A stretch of 24,281 nt of DNA. Source: CG2-30-51-40 sp041753575. GTDB taxonomy: Bacteria > Desulfobacterota > DSM-4660 > Desulfatiglandales > Desulfatiglandaceae. Shown piece after piece: positions 14,149 to 22,613 of this stretch. The DNA is taken from contig JBGSUA010000062.1 of assembly GCA_041753575.1 (NCBI GenBank), forward strand, positions 1 through 24,281, in the 5' to 3' direction. The notes beneath the pieces are model-generated. The model made no database searches. It had not been told where the DNA came from and saw only the letters and a program-made list of their open reading frames with translations. Every line of letters starts with the position of its first letter. Position 1 is the first letter of the stretch. A program made the position numbers and the translations under genes.

Positions 14149-14266
14149 AAAAATGCGGAGATCACGGCCACAGAGTAAAAAAAAGCTGAGGGGTCAGCCG
14201 TTGCACCCGACACGGCTGGACGCCATGCGGCTGAACTCCATGTTCGATGACCAGAAAAAGGAGAAA

Positions 14267-14443
14267 ATGATGAAGGAATTATACGTTCGTTTTATGGCAT
14301 CAGTCATGCCAGTGACTATTGATCACTTGATGAAAATCGTGGACGAGACACTCCACGAGAAATATGAACGCCTTCATTTACTCCTATCTTCCCCTGGTGG
14401 CTCGGTATTTCATGGTCTGTCGGTTTACAACTTTCTTAAAGGC
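14267..14443 (+). pseudogene. Truncated ClpP-like serine protease fragment
   Basis: The first 59 residues of a ClpP-like/SDH-type serine protease: KELYVRFMASVMPVTIDHLM, then LHLLLSSPGGSVFHGLSVYNFLKG. An AAGGAG site lies 4 nt upstream of the ATG. Homology stops after residue 59; five unrelated codons and a TGA at 14459-14461 follow. The part that should carry the rest of the active site is missing, so the fragment cannot be an active protease. It abuts the AbiEii-like fragment on the opposite strand. Confidence 0.75.
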
Positions 14444-14683
14444 GTCAATTTGCTCACCTGACTTCTTTCGGGCGGTGAGATCGAGCCATGCCCTTGCCTT
14501 TAGCGGGATCAAGTGCTCTGGCCCCACTATCGGCATGTCTGCGACAGTTTTGGTCCCGAAATGCAAAAAGGAATAGTAGGCATCATCCAACAGAATGGCC
14601 GAAAGGCTCGAAACATCTTCATCTACAGGATGGGGGTCAGATGCGCGCCCTCTGTCAGGCCAGAAAAGTGCAACATTCTGCAA
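14444..14683 (-). pseudogene. Fragment of an AbiEii-like / nucleotidyltransferase-type protein
   Basis: A minus-strand stretch encoding about 80 residues resembling the later half of a nucleotidyltransferase-type (AbiEii-like) protein, including DEDVSSLSAILLDD and HLIPLKARAWLDLTARK. It has no proper start: a stop lies just upstream and only a TTG is available. At the 3' side the family-like sequence ends at GEQID, exactly where the ClpP-like fragment of the other strand ends. Family assignment rests on a few recalled motifs and is moderate. Confidence 0.5.
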
Positions 14684-14794
14684 GACATATCAGTTCAAAA
14701 GGTTTAATGAGGTATTATGTTATGGTTGCAAAGAATAAACTGGATGCCTAAAGCGATTTGAACTCTCGCAGATCTGGATCGCAAGGGGGAAGAC
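14684..14794 (+). other. Leader region of the Mo-hydroxylase genes
   Basis: About 110 bp between the AbiEii-like fragment and the FAD subunit gene. A ribosome-binding stretch AAGGGGGAAGAC directly precedes the ATG at 14795. No clear promoter was found, although one is expected unless transcription comes from the SDR operon upstream. Confidence 0.4.
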
Positions 14795-15718
14795 ATGGAG
14801 CGCAAGTTTTCGGAATTACACTGGACCGGGAAGGTGGAGGTGGAAGAATATCTGACGCCGTCATCCCTGGCAGAAGCCCTGGAGATGCTGAACCGGTTTC
14901 GCGGCCAGGCAAGGATTATAGCTGGAGGAACGGACGTGGTTCCTCAGCTCCGGAAAGGTGACTATTCGCCGAAGGCCCTTGTGGATATAACCGGTCTCAC
15001 AGGACTGAGCGATATTGAGACTGAAGGAAACAGGATAACCCTGGGAGGCCTTGTCACCCATGCCCAGGTGGCGAATTCACCTCTGATTCAGGAAAAGGCC
15101 CGCCTTCTGTCCGACGGATGCGCGCAGGTGGGATCACCGCAAATACGCAATGTAGCCACCGTCGCCGGAAACCTGGTCAGCGGGCAACCCGCCGCCGACG
15201 CGTCTATCCCCCTGCTGGCTCTGGATGCTTCTGTGACCATAGTCTCTGCCAATGGAGAGAGGACAGTCCCGCTGTGCGCGTTTTTTCTGGACGTAGGCAG
15301 GACAGTGCTCGATCCCGCCAGGGAGATATTGACCCGTATCGAGTTTTCGGCATTGGGCGAAAATCAGGGTTGCTGTTACCAGCGTTTGGCCAAACGCAAG
15401 GCACTGACCCTTCCCATGCTGGTTTGCGCCGTCAAGGTGGCTGTTGATCCGCTTCGAGGTACCTTTGTTGACACGGCTCTGGCTCTGGGGCCGGTGGCGC
15501 CGATTCCTTTCAGGGAAAGGCGCGCCGAGGATTTCCTGCGGGGTAAGAGCATCAGCCCCAAGGTTATCCAGGATGCGGCGGCGGAGGCTTCCGCTTACTG
15601 CTCGCCTCGGGACAGCATCCTTCGCGGGTCCTGCGACTACCGGCAGGAAATGGTCAAGGTTTATGTGCGCAGAGGCCTGGAGCGTTCCCTTGAGCAGGCC
15701 GGCTACACCCTGGATTAA
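14795..15718 (+). CDS. FAD-binding (medium) subunit of a xanthine-dehydrogenase-family enzyme
   Basis: A 307-residue CoxM/XdhB-type FAD subunit. The two flavin motifs are IIAGGTDVVP at 41-50 and ATVAGNL at 121-127, with IRNVATVAGNLVSGQPAAD typical of the family. The C-terminal domain runs from about residue 195. It passes electrons from the 2Fe-2S subunit to an external acceptor. The extra 4Fe-4S cysteine loop of 4-hydroxybenzoyl-CoA reductase beta subunits is not seen, which argues against that enzyme. It is the first of three genes in the order FAD, 2Fe-2S, Mo, with an 11-nt gap to the next. Confidence 0.92.
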   Translation: MERKFSELHWTGKVEVEEYLTPSSLAEALEMLNRFRGQARIIAGGTDVVPQLRKGDYSPKALVDITGLTGLSDIETEGNRITLGGLVTHAQVANSPLIQEKARLLSDGCAQVGSPQIRNVATVAGNLVSGQPAADASIPLLALDASVTIVSANGERTVPLCAFFLDVGRTVLDPAREILTRIEFSALGENQGCCYQRLAKRKALTLPMLVCAVKVAVDPLRGTFVDTALALGPVAPIPFRERRAEDFLRGKSISPKVIQDAAAEASAYCSPRDSILRGSCDYRQEMVKVYVRRGLERSLEQAGYTLD

Positions 15719-15729
15719 AGAGGAATATC

Positions 15730-16212
15730 ATGGGCGATATGAAATTGTCTTTTAAAGTGAATGGAAAAGGGGTTGAGATTTCTCCTCCGCCCGGCAGCGT
15801 TCTGGCGGATGTTCTGCGGGAAGACCTGGGGCTCACGGGGACCAAGGTGGGCTGCCGCGAGGGTGAGTGCGGGGCGTGCACTGTGCTACTGGACGGTGTG
15901 CCGGTCAACTCCTGCCTGCTGCCGGCCCGCAAGGTAGCCGGCCGCGAAGTGACCACAATAGAGGGTCTAGAAAAACAGGACGGAACTCTGGACCGGTTAC
16001 AGCAATCCTTCATGGACGCAGGCGCTTCCCAGTGCGGCTTTTGTACGCCGGGGATGATACTTACAGCTAAAGCCCTTTTGGACAAAAACCCCAACCCCGA
16101 TGAAGGCGAGATCAGACACGCTCTTTCCGGAGTGCTCTGCCGCTGCACCGGCTACCGCAAGGTCATGCAGGCCGTGCTGGAGCTTGGCAGGAGGGGCGAA
16201 TCGGGAAGCTGA
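15730..16212 (+). CDS. 2Fe-2S (small) subunit of a xanthine-dehydrogenase-family enzyme
   Basis: A 160-residue iron-sulfur subunit with both clusters complete. The plant-ferredoxin-like N-terminal cluster uses Cys42, Cys47, Cys50 and Cys62 (GCREGECGAC). The helical second domain uses Cys102, Cys105, Cys137 and Cys139 (QCGFCTPG and CRCTGY). It relays electrons from the molybdenum site to FAD. Length and motifs are standard. An AAAGAGGAATATC leader gives the ribosome-binding site. The Mo subunit gene starts 40 nt downstream. Confidence 0.95.
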   Translation: MGDMKLSFKVNGKGVEISPPPGSVLADVLREDLGLTGTKVGCREGECGACTVLLDGVPVNSCLLPARKVAGREVTTIEGLEKQDGTLDRLQQSFMDAGASQCGFCTPGMILTAKALLDKNPNPDEGEIRHALSGVLCRCTGYRKVMQAVLELGRRGESGS

Positions 16213-16252
16213 TTTTGTTGGGGATCGTCAGCCTCAGCCAGGAGATTGGATC

Positions 16253-18649
16253 ATGGCAAAAGAAATGGATAAAAAAAGGGAAGTTCAAGTCATCAGCCGA
16301 AACCAGGTTGATCTCTGCCGGCTATTGAAGGCCGAGGCGAAACCGCTGGCTGTGGCAGGTCACAGCATCAACCGTCTCGACGATATGCTCAAGGTGACGG
16401 GAAAGCTTAAATATGCGGGGGATTATGATCACCAGGGCTTTCTGCACGGAAAGATTCTGCGAAGTCCCCATCCACATGCCCTGATAAGATCCATCAACAC
16501 TGATAAAGCCAGACAGCTTGAGGGAGTGGTGGCGGTGCTCACCGCTGCCGATGTTCCAGGCCGGAATTTGTTCGGTGCGGCTATGCCCGACCAGCCTGTG
16601 ATCTGCGGAGATAAGGTTCGTTTCATCGGGGACGGCGTGGCATTGGTTGCGGCGGAGACCGAAAAAATTGCCAATCAGGCCCTGAGGCTGATCGAGGTCG
16701 AGTATGAAGCCCTTCCGGCCGTGTTCGATCCGCGTGAGGCTATAAGGGAAGACGCCCCAAAGATACACGCAAACGGCAATTTACTTTCTTTAAACAAGGT
16801 ACGAAAAGGTGATGTCGAGGCCGGATTTGCCCAGGCCGATGTGATCATGGAGAGAACCTACCAGGTGCCCATGCAGGATCACGCCTACATCGAACCAGAC
16901 GTGATCATGGCAATTCCCCAGCCAAACGGGGGAATGCTGGTGGAAGGTCCTATGCAGGCGCCGTTTCTTACCCGAAAGAATCTGGCTCCTGTGCTGGGGA
17001 TACCCATGAACAAGGTTCGCGTCCGGCAGATCCATATGGGCGGCGGATTCGGGGGAAAGGAAGATTCTCCCATTGATCTCGGATGCCGGGCGGCGGTCCT
17101 GGCGCAGCATACCGGGAGGCCGGTGAAGATGAGCCTGGAGCGGGAGGAGTTGATGATACAGACCTCCAAGCGCCACCCGATGATCATGGAGATCAAAATC
17201 GGAGCCAAAAAGGACGGCACACTGGTGGCCTTCAAGGGGATTCTGTGGGATGAGCAGGGCGCTTATGCCAGCCTGGGCCCCAAGGTTCCGCCTGCCGGGG
17301 GCTGTCATGTGCATGCCATGATGATGATGCCCGGCCCGTACGAGATACCCAACTGCTACGTGGATGCATACCTTTGCTATACCAATCACCCTTATGGCGG
17401 CGCCATGCGCGGCTTCGGAGCGCCGCAGGTGCACGTCGCGCACGAACAGCTTATGGATGAGTTGGCCGCAGAGCTCGGGATGGACCCTGTGGATATCCGC
17501 CGCAAAAACGGCTTCAAGCTGGGATCGGCAACTGCAACCGGCCAGGTGCTTGACCAGAGTGTGGGACTTATGGATACGCTTGAGGCCTGCGCCGAGGCCT
17601 TTGACTGGGGCGGCCGCGTCAAGCAGGCCGGCTACATTGACAAGCATAAGACCAAACGCAGAGGAGTGGGCGTTGGCATGGGCTGGTATCGTACCAGCAT
17701 AGGCACCGGATTTGATGCATGCGGGGCCAATGTGCATGTGAACGAAGACGGCTCAGTGCTTCTCTATTCGGGTATAACTGAGATGGGCCAGGGGGCTTTC
17801 ACAGTGCTGCCTCAGATATGCGCGGAGGAACTGGGAGTGAAGCTGGAGGATGTGCGGCTGGTCCAGCCGGACACTGACCTGGTGCCGGAGTCTGGCCCAA
17901 CGGTCGGCAGCAGGTCCACCACCCTCATGGGAAACGCGATAATAATGGCGGCACGGCAGGTGAAGGAGTCGCTGCTGGAAATGGCATCCGAACTTCTTCT
18001 GGTCCCCACAAGCCGCATAGAGTTCGTTGATGGCAAGGTTTACGACCGCGACAATCCCGAGAGAAAACTATCTTTTCGGGAGGTGACCTCCAAGTGCTGG
18101 TTCACGGGCAAGCGGATGATCGGCCAGGGATGGTGGGCCCCGCCGATGGCCTCCATGAATCCCGAAACCGGACAGGGCAGCCCTTACTTTGTGTACTCGT
18201 ATTCAACACACATGGTCCAGGTGGTGGTGGATGTTGAAACCGGGGAAGTCGAACTGGAGGATTACGTGGCGGTTTTTGACGTGGGGAAGGCAATCAATCC
18301 CAAGGCTGTGGAGGGCCAGATCGAAGGAGGTGTCGCGATGGGCATCGGATATGCCCTGATGGAGGCGGTGGCCTTGAGCGGCGGCATGATCCGGAACCTG
18401 TCGCTTCAGGACTACCTGATCCCGACCATGCTGGATGTGCCGGACATGAAGCCAATAATTCTGCCGGGCTATAACGAGCTGGGGCCCTACGGCGCCAAAG
18501 GGGTTGGGGAAATGTGCAACATACCGGCCGCTCCGGCCATACTCAATGCGATTGCCAACGCCTGCGGAGGCAGGGTGCGCTCACTGCCCGCAGACCCGGA
18601 AGCCGTGTTTTTGGCAATACGCGAGGCCGGCGGACCGCCAGACGCATAG
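16253..18649 (+). CDS. Molybdopterin-binding (large) subunit of a xanthine-dehydrogenase-family enzyme
   Basis: A 798-residue catalytic subunit. The ATG at 16253 has AGGAG upstream; a longer in-frame start at 16100 would overlap the 2Fe-2S gene by over 100 nt and is rejected. Cofactor motifs are GGGFGGKEDSP, AMRGFGAPQ, the EMGQGAFT segment and GSRSTTLMGN. The catalytic glutamate is Glu753 in GAKGVGE near the C-terminus. The enzyme would hydroxylate a carbon next to a nitrogen or carbonyl using water, as in xanthine, nicotinate, isoquinoline or aldehyde oxidation. CO dehydrogenase is excluded because its AYRCSF-type active loop is replaced by MRGFGAP. The substrate cannot be assigned. The TRAP transporter that follows suggests an imported acid or heterocycle. 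No maturation gene (XdhC) lies in the window. Confidence 0.93.
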   Translation: MAKEMDKKREVQVISRNQVDLCRLLKAEAKPLAVAGHSINRLDDMLKVTGKLKYAGDYDHQGFLHGKILRSPHPHALIRSINTDKARQLEGVVAVLTAADVPGRNLFGAAMPDQPVICGDKVRFIGDGVALVAAETEKIANQALRLIEVEYEALPAVFDPREAIREDAPKIHANGNLLSLNKVRKGDVEAGFAQADVIMERTYQVPMQDHAYIEPDVIMAIPQPNGGMLVEGPMQAPFLTRKNLAPVLGIPMNKVRVRQIHMGGGFGGKEDSPIDLGCRAAVLAQHTGRPVKMSLEREELMIQTSKRHPMIMEIKIGAKKDGTLVAFKGILWDEQGAYASLGPKVPPAGGCHVHAMMMMPGPYEIPNCYVDAYLCYTNHPYGGAMRGFGAPQVHVAHEQLMDELAAELGMDPVDIRRKNGFKLGSATATGQVLDQSVGLMDTLEACAEAFDWGGRVKQAGYIDKHKTKRRGVGVGMGWYRTSIGTGFDACGANVHVNEDGSVLLYSGITEMGQGAFTVLPQICAEELGVKLEDVRLVQPDTDLVPESGPTVGSRSTTLMGNAIIMAARQVKESLLEMASELLLVPTSRIEFVDGKVYDRDNPERKLSFREVTSKCWFTGKRMIGQGWWAPPMASMNPETGQGSPYFVYSYSTHMVQVVVDVETGEVELEDYVAVFDVGKAINPKAVEGQIEGGVAMGIGYALMEAVALSGGMIRNLSLQDYLIPTMLDVPDMKPIILPGYNELGPYGAKGVGEMCNIPAAPAILNAIANACGGRVRSLPADPEAVFLAIREAGGPPDA

Positions 18650-18651
18650 AA

Positions 18652-18686
18652 AGACAATAACATGCATTGTCTGTGATTTTTTTTTT
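18652..18686 (+). terminator. Rho-independent terminator after the Mo subunit
   Basis: AGACAAT (18652-18658) and ATTGTCT (18666-18672) form a 7-bp stem, followed after 4 nt by ten Ts (18677-18686). It begins 3 nt after the stop codon and separates the Mo-enzyme genes from the TRAP genes. Confidence 0.75.
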
Positions 18687-18785
18687 GCTAGGTAAGGCTG
18701 AATCCAGGGAAGAACATGCATGAGTTGATTCGGGATAATTGAGAGCAGCCGACCAACAATTTCTTACAGGATAAGGAGGTGTACG

Positions 18786-19871
18786 GTGAAGCTAAGGAAG
18801 TTTACATATGGTGTTCTTGTAGTGTTAGCGTTCGGGGCAATGTTCATTGCCGGGCCCGGGGCATGGGCGAAAGAAGAACTTCAACCAATGACCTTGAAGG
18901 TCACGGCGGCCTGGCCTCCGCCGGAAACGTGCATGATCAGCGATATCTTCCAGATGTATCTGGATGAGGTAACCAAGCGCACCGGCGGGAAAATGAAATT
19001 TCAGGTCTTCTGGGGTGCCGCTTTGGGAGCTCCGCCCGAACAATACGCTCTGGTGAAGAGCGGTGCTGTTCAAATGGGCCATCTCTACCCATGGTTCACC
19101 CCCGGGGAGTTTCCTCTGTCCAACTGGGAATTCGCTATTCCCTTCGGCCCGCTTGACTACGAGTTGCTCCAGAAGGCCAGAAGGCAGATGCGAGCCGAAT
19201 TTCCGCAACTGGAGCAGGAGGAAGCCAAACAGAACCTGGTGCATTTATTTCAGATCCAGGACGGCAAGTACGACTTCATGAGTAAAATTCCCCTGAAGAC
19301 CCTGGATGATTTCAAAGGCCAAAAGGTTACCTTGATCGGAAGGTATTTCGGCCGCTGGCTGCCGCCCGGCGCTTCCGCCATAGTGAGACCGGGACATGAA
19401 CGCTATGACATGCTGCGTTCAGGCGTAGTTCAAGTGGATACTCTCCCCTTTCCTCTTCTGTACGCTTTCAAGATCCACGAGCAGACGAAGTATTATTTGC
19501 ACTCAGGAGTTGCGGCGAGCTTCCTGACCGGCGCATACATGAACAAGGATTTCTATAACAAATTGCCGTCTGATATTCAAAAACTGCTTGTGGATGTGGG
19601 GAAAGAGGTGGAGATTCGATCAGTAAGAGAACTGATTCCCAAGTGGTGGGACAAGTGCTACAACGATTGGAAAAATAGAGGTATGATATTCAGCACCTTG
19701 AGCGATTCGGATAAGCAGCGATGGATTGATTCCATACAGTACGATTCCTCCGAATGGGGCAATGAAATGGCCTCCAAGGGCCTCCCCGGCCATGAGATGG
19801 TGCTGCGCTGGCAGCAGATAACCTCCGACATGGGATACAAGTGGACCAGGCACTGGGGAAAATTGAAATAG
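18786..19871 (+). CDS. dctP: TRAP transporter periplasmic solute-binding protein, DctP family
   Basis: A 361-residue DctP-type binding protein. The GTG start is chosen because AAGGAGGTG sits just upstream. Residues 1-28 are a signal peptide (Lys/Arg start, hydrophobic core, cleavage after GAWA). Mature features include TLKVTAAWPPPE, DIFQMYLDEVTKRTGGKMKF, YALVKSGAVQMGH and the hinge region around DDFKGQKVTLIGRYFGRWL. It would capture an organic anion in the periplasm and hand it to DctQM. In many DctP proteins a conserved arginine binds the substrate carboxylate; Arg in the GRYFGRW region is a candidate. The pocket does not reveal the ligand. The dctQ gene follows after 132 nt containing a stable stem-loop. 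Confidence 0.93.
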   Translation: MKLRKFTYGVLVVLAFGAMFIAGPGAWAKEELQPMTLKVTAAWPPPETCMISDIFQMYLDEVTKRTGGKMKFQVFWGAALGAPPEQYALVKSGAVQMGHLYPWFTPGEFPLSNWEFAIPFGPLDYELLQKARRQMRAEFPQLEQEEAKQNLVHLFQIQDGKYDFMSKIPLKTLDDFKGQKVTLIGRYFGRWLPPGASAIVRPGHERYDMLRSGVVQVDTLPFPLLYAFKIHEQTKYYLHSGVAASFLTGAYMNKDFYNKLPSDIQKLLVDVGKEVEIRSVRELIPKWWDKCYNDWKNRGMIFSTLSDSDKQRWIDSIQYDSSEWGNEMASKGLPGHEMVLRWQQITSDMGYKWTRHWGKLK

Positions 19872-19903
19872 AGCGCCCCGGAGCATCGGTCTGAATGCCC
19901 GGG

Positions 19904-19933
19904 CCGTGCAGGCGGGCTTGGCCGCTTGCACGG
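19904..19933 (+). promoter_or_regulatory. GC-rich stem-loop between dctP and dctQ
   Basis: CCGTGCA (19904-19910) pairs with TGCACGG (19927-19933), and inside it GCGG (19912-19915) with CCGC (19922-19925). This gives an 11-bp stem with one mismatch. No T-tract follows, so it is more likely an mRNA 3'-end stabiliser or partial attenuator than a full terminator. Confidence 0.6.
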
Positions 19934-20003
19934 AACCGCGCTGAATAAGGGAACGGGATTTGCCGACTTTGTAAGATGAAACACTTTTCAGCAGGAAGAA
20001 GTG

Positions 20004-20492
20004 ATGAAGATGAACCTGTGGGAAGCTGACCGCTTCTTGAAGAAGATTGAAAAAGCTCTGATCGTGATCTCATGGTCCACAACCCTAGGTATCATGTTCC
20101 TGACTGTCATAGACATTACCTCGCGTTTTTTCTTTAACCTGCCGTTTCCGGCAACATGGGAAGTGAGCGAAGTCCTGATGCCCTATATTGTGGTTTTCGG
20201 CTTTGCGTTCACCTTGAGCATCAATGCACACGTCAGGGCCACCATGTTCTTAAATATTCTTCCGGCAAGAGCCCAGAAGGCAATTACGCTATTCGTTTAT
20301 CTCCTGAGTTGCTGTACCTGCATGTGGCTTGCCTGGTTTTCCTGGATCAAATTCTGGCGATCCTTCATGATCAATGAGGAAATGATGGCAGCCATAAGAA
20401 TACCTTGGTGGTTTGGAAGATTTGCCCTTCCTGTAGGAATGGCTGTTTTCGGAATACGGTATCTGATGATAATCATCAAGAGAGAAGTTTAG
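20004..20492 (+). CDS. dctQ: TRAP transporter small permease subunit, DctQ family
   Basis: A 162-residue protein with four predicted membrane helices (about 18-40, 52-72, 90-112 and 130-150), the DctQ layout. The stretch FFFNLPFPATWEVSEVLMPY and the later INAHVRATMF are typical. The ATG at 20004 is preferred over the adjacent GTG at 20001 because of its spacing to AGGAAGAA. It forms the membrane complex with DctM, which starts 2 nt after this stop. Confidence 0.9.
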   Translation: MKMNLWEADRFLKKIEKALIVISWSTTLGIMFLTVIDITSRFFFNLPFPATWEVSEVLMPYIVVFGFAFTLSINAHVRATMFLNILPARAQKAITLFVYLLSCCTCMWLAWFSWIKFWRSFMINEEMMAAIRIPWWFGRFALPVGMAVFGIRYLMIIIKREV

Positions 20493-20494
20493 AG

Positions 20495-21847
20495 ATGGGC
20501 GCTTTTGGTCTTGATCCCCTCGTGCTGGGGGGCCTTGGTATAGCACTGCTTTTTGTACTTCTCGCTCTCGGGACCCACATCGGTTTTGCGCTGATAATTG
20601 CCAGCGCTATAGGACTGGCAGTCGTTACCGGGTTCAAACCGATGACGGACATGGTCATTAATTCCTTCTATCACAAGATATCCAATCCAACCCTTATCAC
20701 CCTGCCCCTTTTCATACTCATGGGGCATCTTGCCAGCGGTGGAGGGATCAGCAGAGATATTTATGAAAGCCTTAGTTTGTGGCTTGGAAAATTCCGCAGC
20801 GGACTTGGGATTGCCACTGTGCTGGCCTGCGCGGCCTTCGGAACAGTATGCGGCGCATCGGTAGTGGCATCGGCGGTCTTCTCTAAGATCAGCGCGCCGC
20901 AGATGAGGCGGCAGGGATATGACAAGAGCCTTGCTTATGCGATCGCATCGGCATCCGGCGCGATCGGAATGCTCATCCCGCCGAGCATACTTGCTATTGT
21001 TTACGGGACCTTAAGCGGTGTTTCCATCGGGAAAGTCCTGATGGCCGGGATTGCCCCCGGGATACTTGTCACCATCGCGTTCAGTTTGACCATCGTTTTA
21101 ATGAGCAAAATAAAACCATCTTACATAAAGCGGGGATCCACTGAGTATTCCGCCACTTGGGCGCAGAGGATAAAAAGCCTCAAATCATGGTGGACTGTTA
21201 CCATTGTTGCCCTCTCGATTTTCGGAGGGATGTATGGGGGCGTATTTTCTCCCAGTGAGGCAGCATCAGTTGCCGCCCTTTTGATAAGCCTTATCTACTT
21301 AATCAGAATGTTCAACGGGGATAAAAACAAGAGGAAACAAGACTTCCGGGAATTGATAAGATGCCTTAACGAAACAGCCATAACTTCCGCCCTGATATTT
21401 TTCATCTTCGGCAGCGCAACGGTTTTCTCTCAGTTTATAGTACTTACCGGCTTGACGATCACCATATCTGAACTGGTAATCGGAGCCAACCTGTCTCCGA
21501 TTGTTCTCGTCATCGTGTTTACTGTCATATTCGTGGTCTTAGGTATGTTCCTGGACGGCATCTCCATATTGTGCATTACGATCCCTGTGTTCAACCCCAT
21601 TATCTCCGCGGCAGGCATTGATGCTATATGGTATGCGACGATAGTTATCCTGAGCGTCGAGGTTGGACTGATCACTCCGCCTGTCGGGCTGAACCTGTTC
21701 GCCGCAAAAGGCGTGGCAGAGCCCGATGTTTCACTGGAGGATATCGTCAGAGGCATATGGCCCTTCGTTATCGCAATGCTAGCATGTGTCGTGATCCTGT
21801 TTGCTTTTCCTGGCATAGGGACATTCCTTCCCAGGCTTGTGAACTGA
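20495..21847 (+). CDS. dctM: TRAP transporter large permease subunit, DctM family
   Basis: A 450-residue DctM subunit with about 12 hydrophobic segments. Family signatures include TLITLPLFILMGHLASGGGI, FGTVCGASVVASAVFSKIS, ASGAIGMLIPPSILAIVYG, and the C-terminal VGLITPPVGLNLF. The start at 20495 is 2 nt after the dctQ stop; a longer in-frame start inside dctQ is not needed. It is the ion-coupled transport channel of the TRAP system. Start and stop spacing show one operon with dctQ. Confidence 0.95.
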   Translation: MGAFGLDPLVLGGLGIALLFVLLALGTHIGFALIIASAIGLAVVTGFKPMTDMVINSFYHKISNPTLITLPLFILMGHLASGGGISRDIYESLSLWLGKFRSGLGIATVLACAAFGTVCGASVVASAVFSKISAPQMRRQGYDKSLAYAIASASGAIGMLIPPSILAIVYGTLSGVSIGKVLMAGIAPGILVTIAFSLTIVLMSKIKPSYIKRGSTEYSATWAQRIKSLKSWWTVTIVALSIFGGMYGGVFSPSEAASVAALLISLIYLIRMFNGDKNKRKQDFRELIRCLNETAITSALIFFIFGSATVFSQFIVLTGLTITISELVIGANLSPIVLVIVFTVIFVVLGMFLDGISILCITIPVFNPIISAAGIDAIWYATIVILSVEVGLITPPVGLNLFAAKGVAEPDVSLEDIVRGIWPFVIAMLACVVILFAFPGIGTFLPRLVN

Positions 21848-21930
21848 CAGGTTGAAAAGCCCGTGAAGCTGTTGAGACAACACAAACTGAACCGGATATA
21901 CAATTTAATTCAGAAAAGAGGTCATAAAAA

Positions 21931-22266
21931 GTGGAAGATCAGAAGAAAGTACTTTTTGCTGTTTTTAAACCGGAGAGGCTTCCCAGCAGTGAAGAACTCC
22001 GTGCGCAGTTCACAGGCAGTTATCCTATTTTTGCCAGTATGGACGAAGTTGAGTATAAGTGCTGGTGGATCTCCAGGGAAAAGGGAACATGGGGAGCCCT
22101 ATATGTATTTCGTTCCGGTAAGGATCTGGAACGGTATATATCTTCCGAACGCTGGCTCAAGCTGATTCCGGAGAAGTATGGCTGTACGCCTGCCTCGGAA
22201 GTCATGGAAGTAGGCCTCATTCTGTCAAAAGTAAAGATAATGAACGCTCAGGAATCCTGGCTTTGA
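21931..22266 (+). CDS. Small YdhR-like (ferredoxin-fold monooxygenase-type) protein
   Basis: A 111-residue protein from a GTG start with a GAGGT site about 10 nt upstream. The segment YKCWWISREKGTWGALYVF followed by DLERYISSERWLKL resembles the YdhR / dimeric alpha-beta barrel family, in which a W-containing strand and a YLFED-type strand are conserved. Such proteins are putative monooxygenases or small-molecule binders. It lies 83 nt after dctM in the same direction and is probably part of the same transcript. Family assignment is moderate; the biochemical role is unknown. Confidence 0.65.
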   Translation: MEDQKKVLFAVFKPERLPSSEELRAQFTGSYPIFASMDEVEYKCWWISREKGTWGALYVFRSGKDLERYISSERWLKLIPEKYGCTPASEVMEVGLILSKVKIMNAQESWL

Positions 22267-22613
22267 TTGTTCCGGCCGCATCACACAATGGCGGAGGAGG
22301 GCGCCGGCGGAAAATAATGCTACAGAAAAATCCCTTCTTCTCCCTATCCAATCCTAAAAAGCCGGATACTTTTTTCCGCTTCGTGAGATGTCAATCCCAG
22401 CTTGTCCGGAAATCTGTTTCAGCGCGAAGAATTGCGCTCCACTACTGGAAAAGCTTTTTGTCACAGGATAGGCACTCTGATTTTTGCCATGAAATCGCGT
22501 TCCGATTTTCGAGAGGGATTGCGGTGAGTAGCCCTTCTTTTTGAATTCAGAGAATCAGACCATCCAACAAAGGAATGGCGTTCCCTGGTTTTGATCAGGG
22601 GTTGATCAAGGGT
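22267..22613. other. Non-coding gap before the regulator gene
   Basis: No gene recognised. A plus-strand frame at 22263-22544 has no ribosome-binding site and a basic composition without domains. The right end carries two TTGATCA copies 11 bp apart at 22591-22597 and 22602-22608, just upstream of a candidate promoter. Confidence 0.5.

Noticed and set aside
14752..14785. tRNA-like T-arm (GTTCAAATC on the minus strand)
   Set aside because: No acceptor stem, D-arm or anticodon arm around it; chance match.
16100..16252. N-terminal extension of the Mo subunit
   Set aside because: Would overlap the 2Fe-2S gene out of frame; the ATG at 16253 has a good ribosome-binding site and fits family length.
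14795..18649. 4-hydroxybenzoyl-CoA reductase or aerobic CO dehydrogenase
   Set aside because: The FAD subunit lacks the extra 4Fe-4S cysteine loop and the large subunit lacks the AYRCSF-type CO dehydrogenase loop.
22263..22544. 93-residue plus-strand frame after the YdhR-like gene
   Set aside because: No ribosome-binding site, overlaps the previous stop, and composition is not protein-like.
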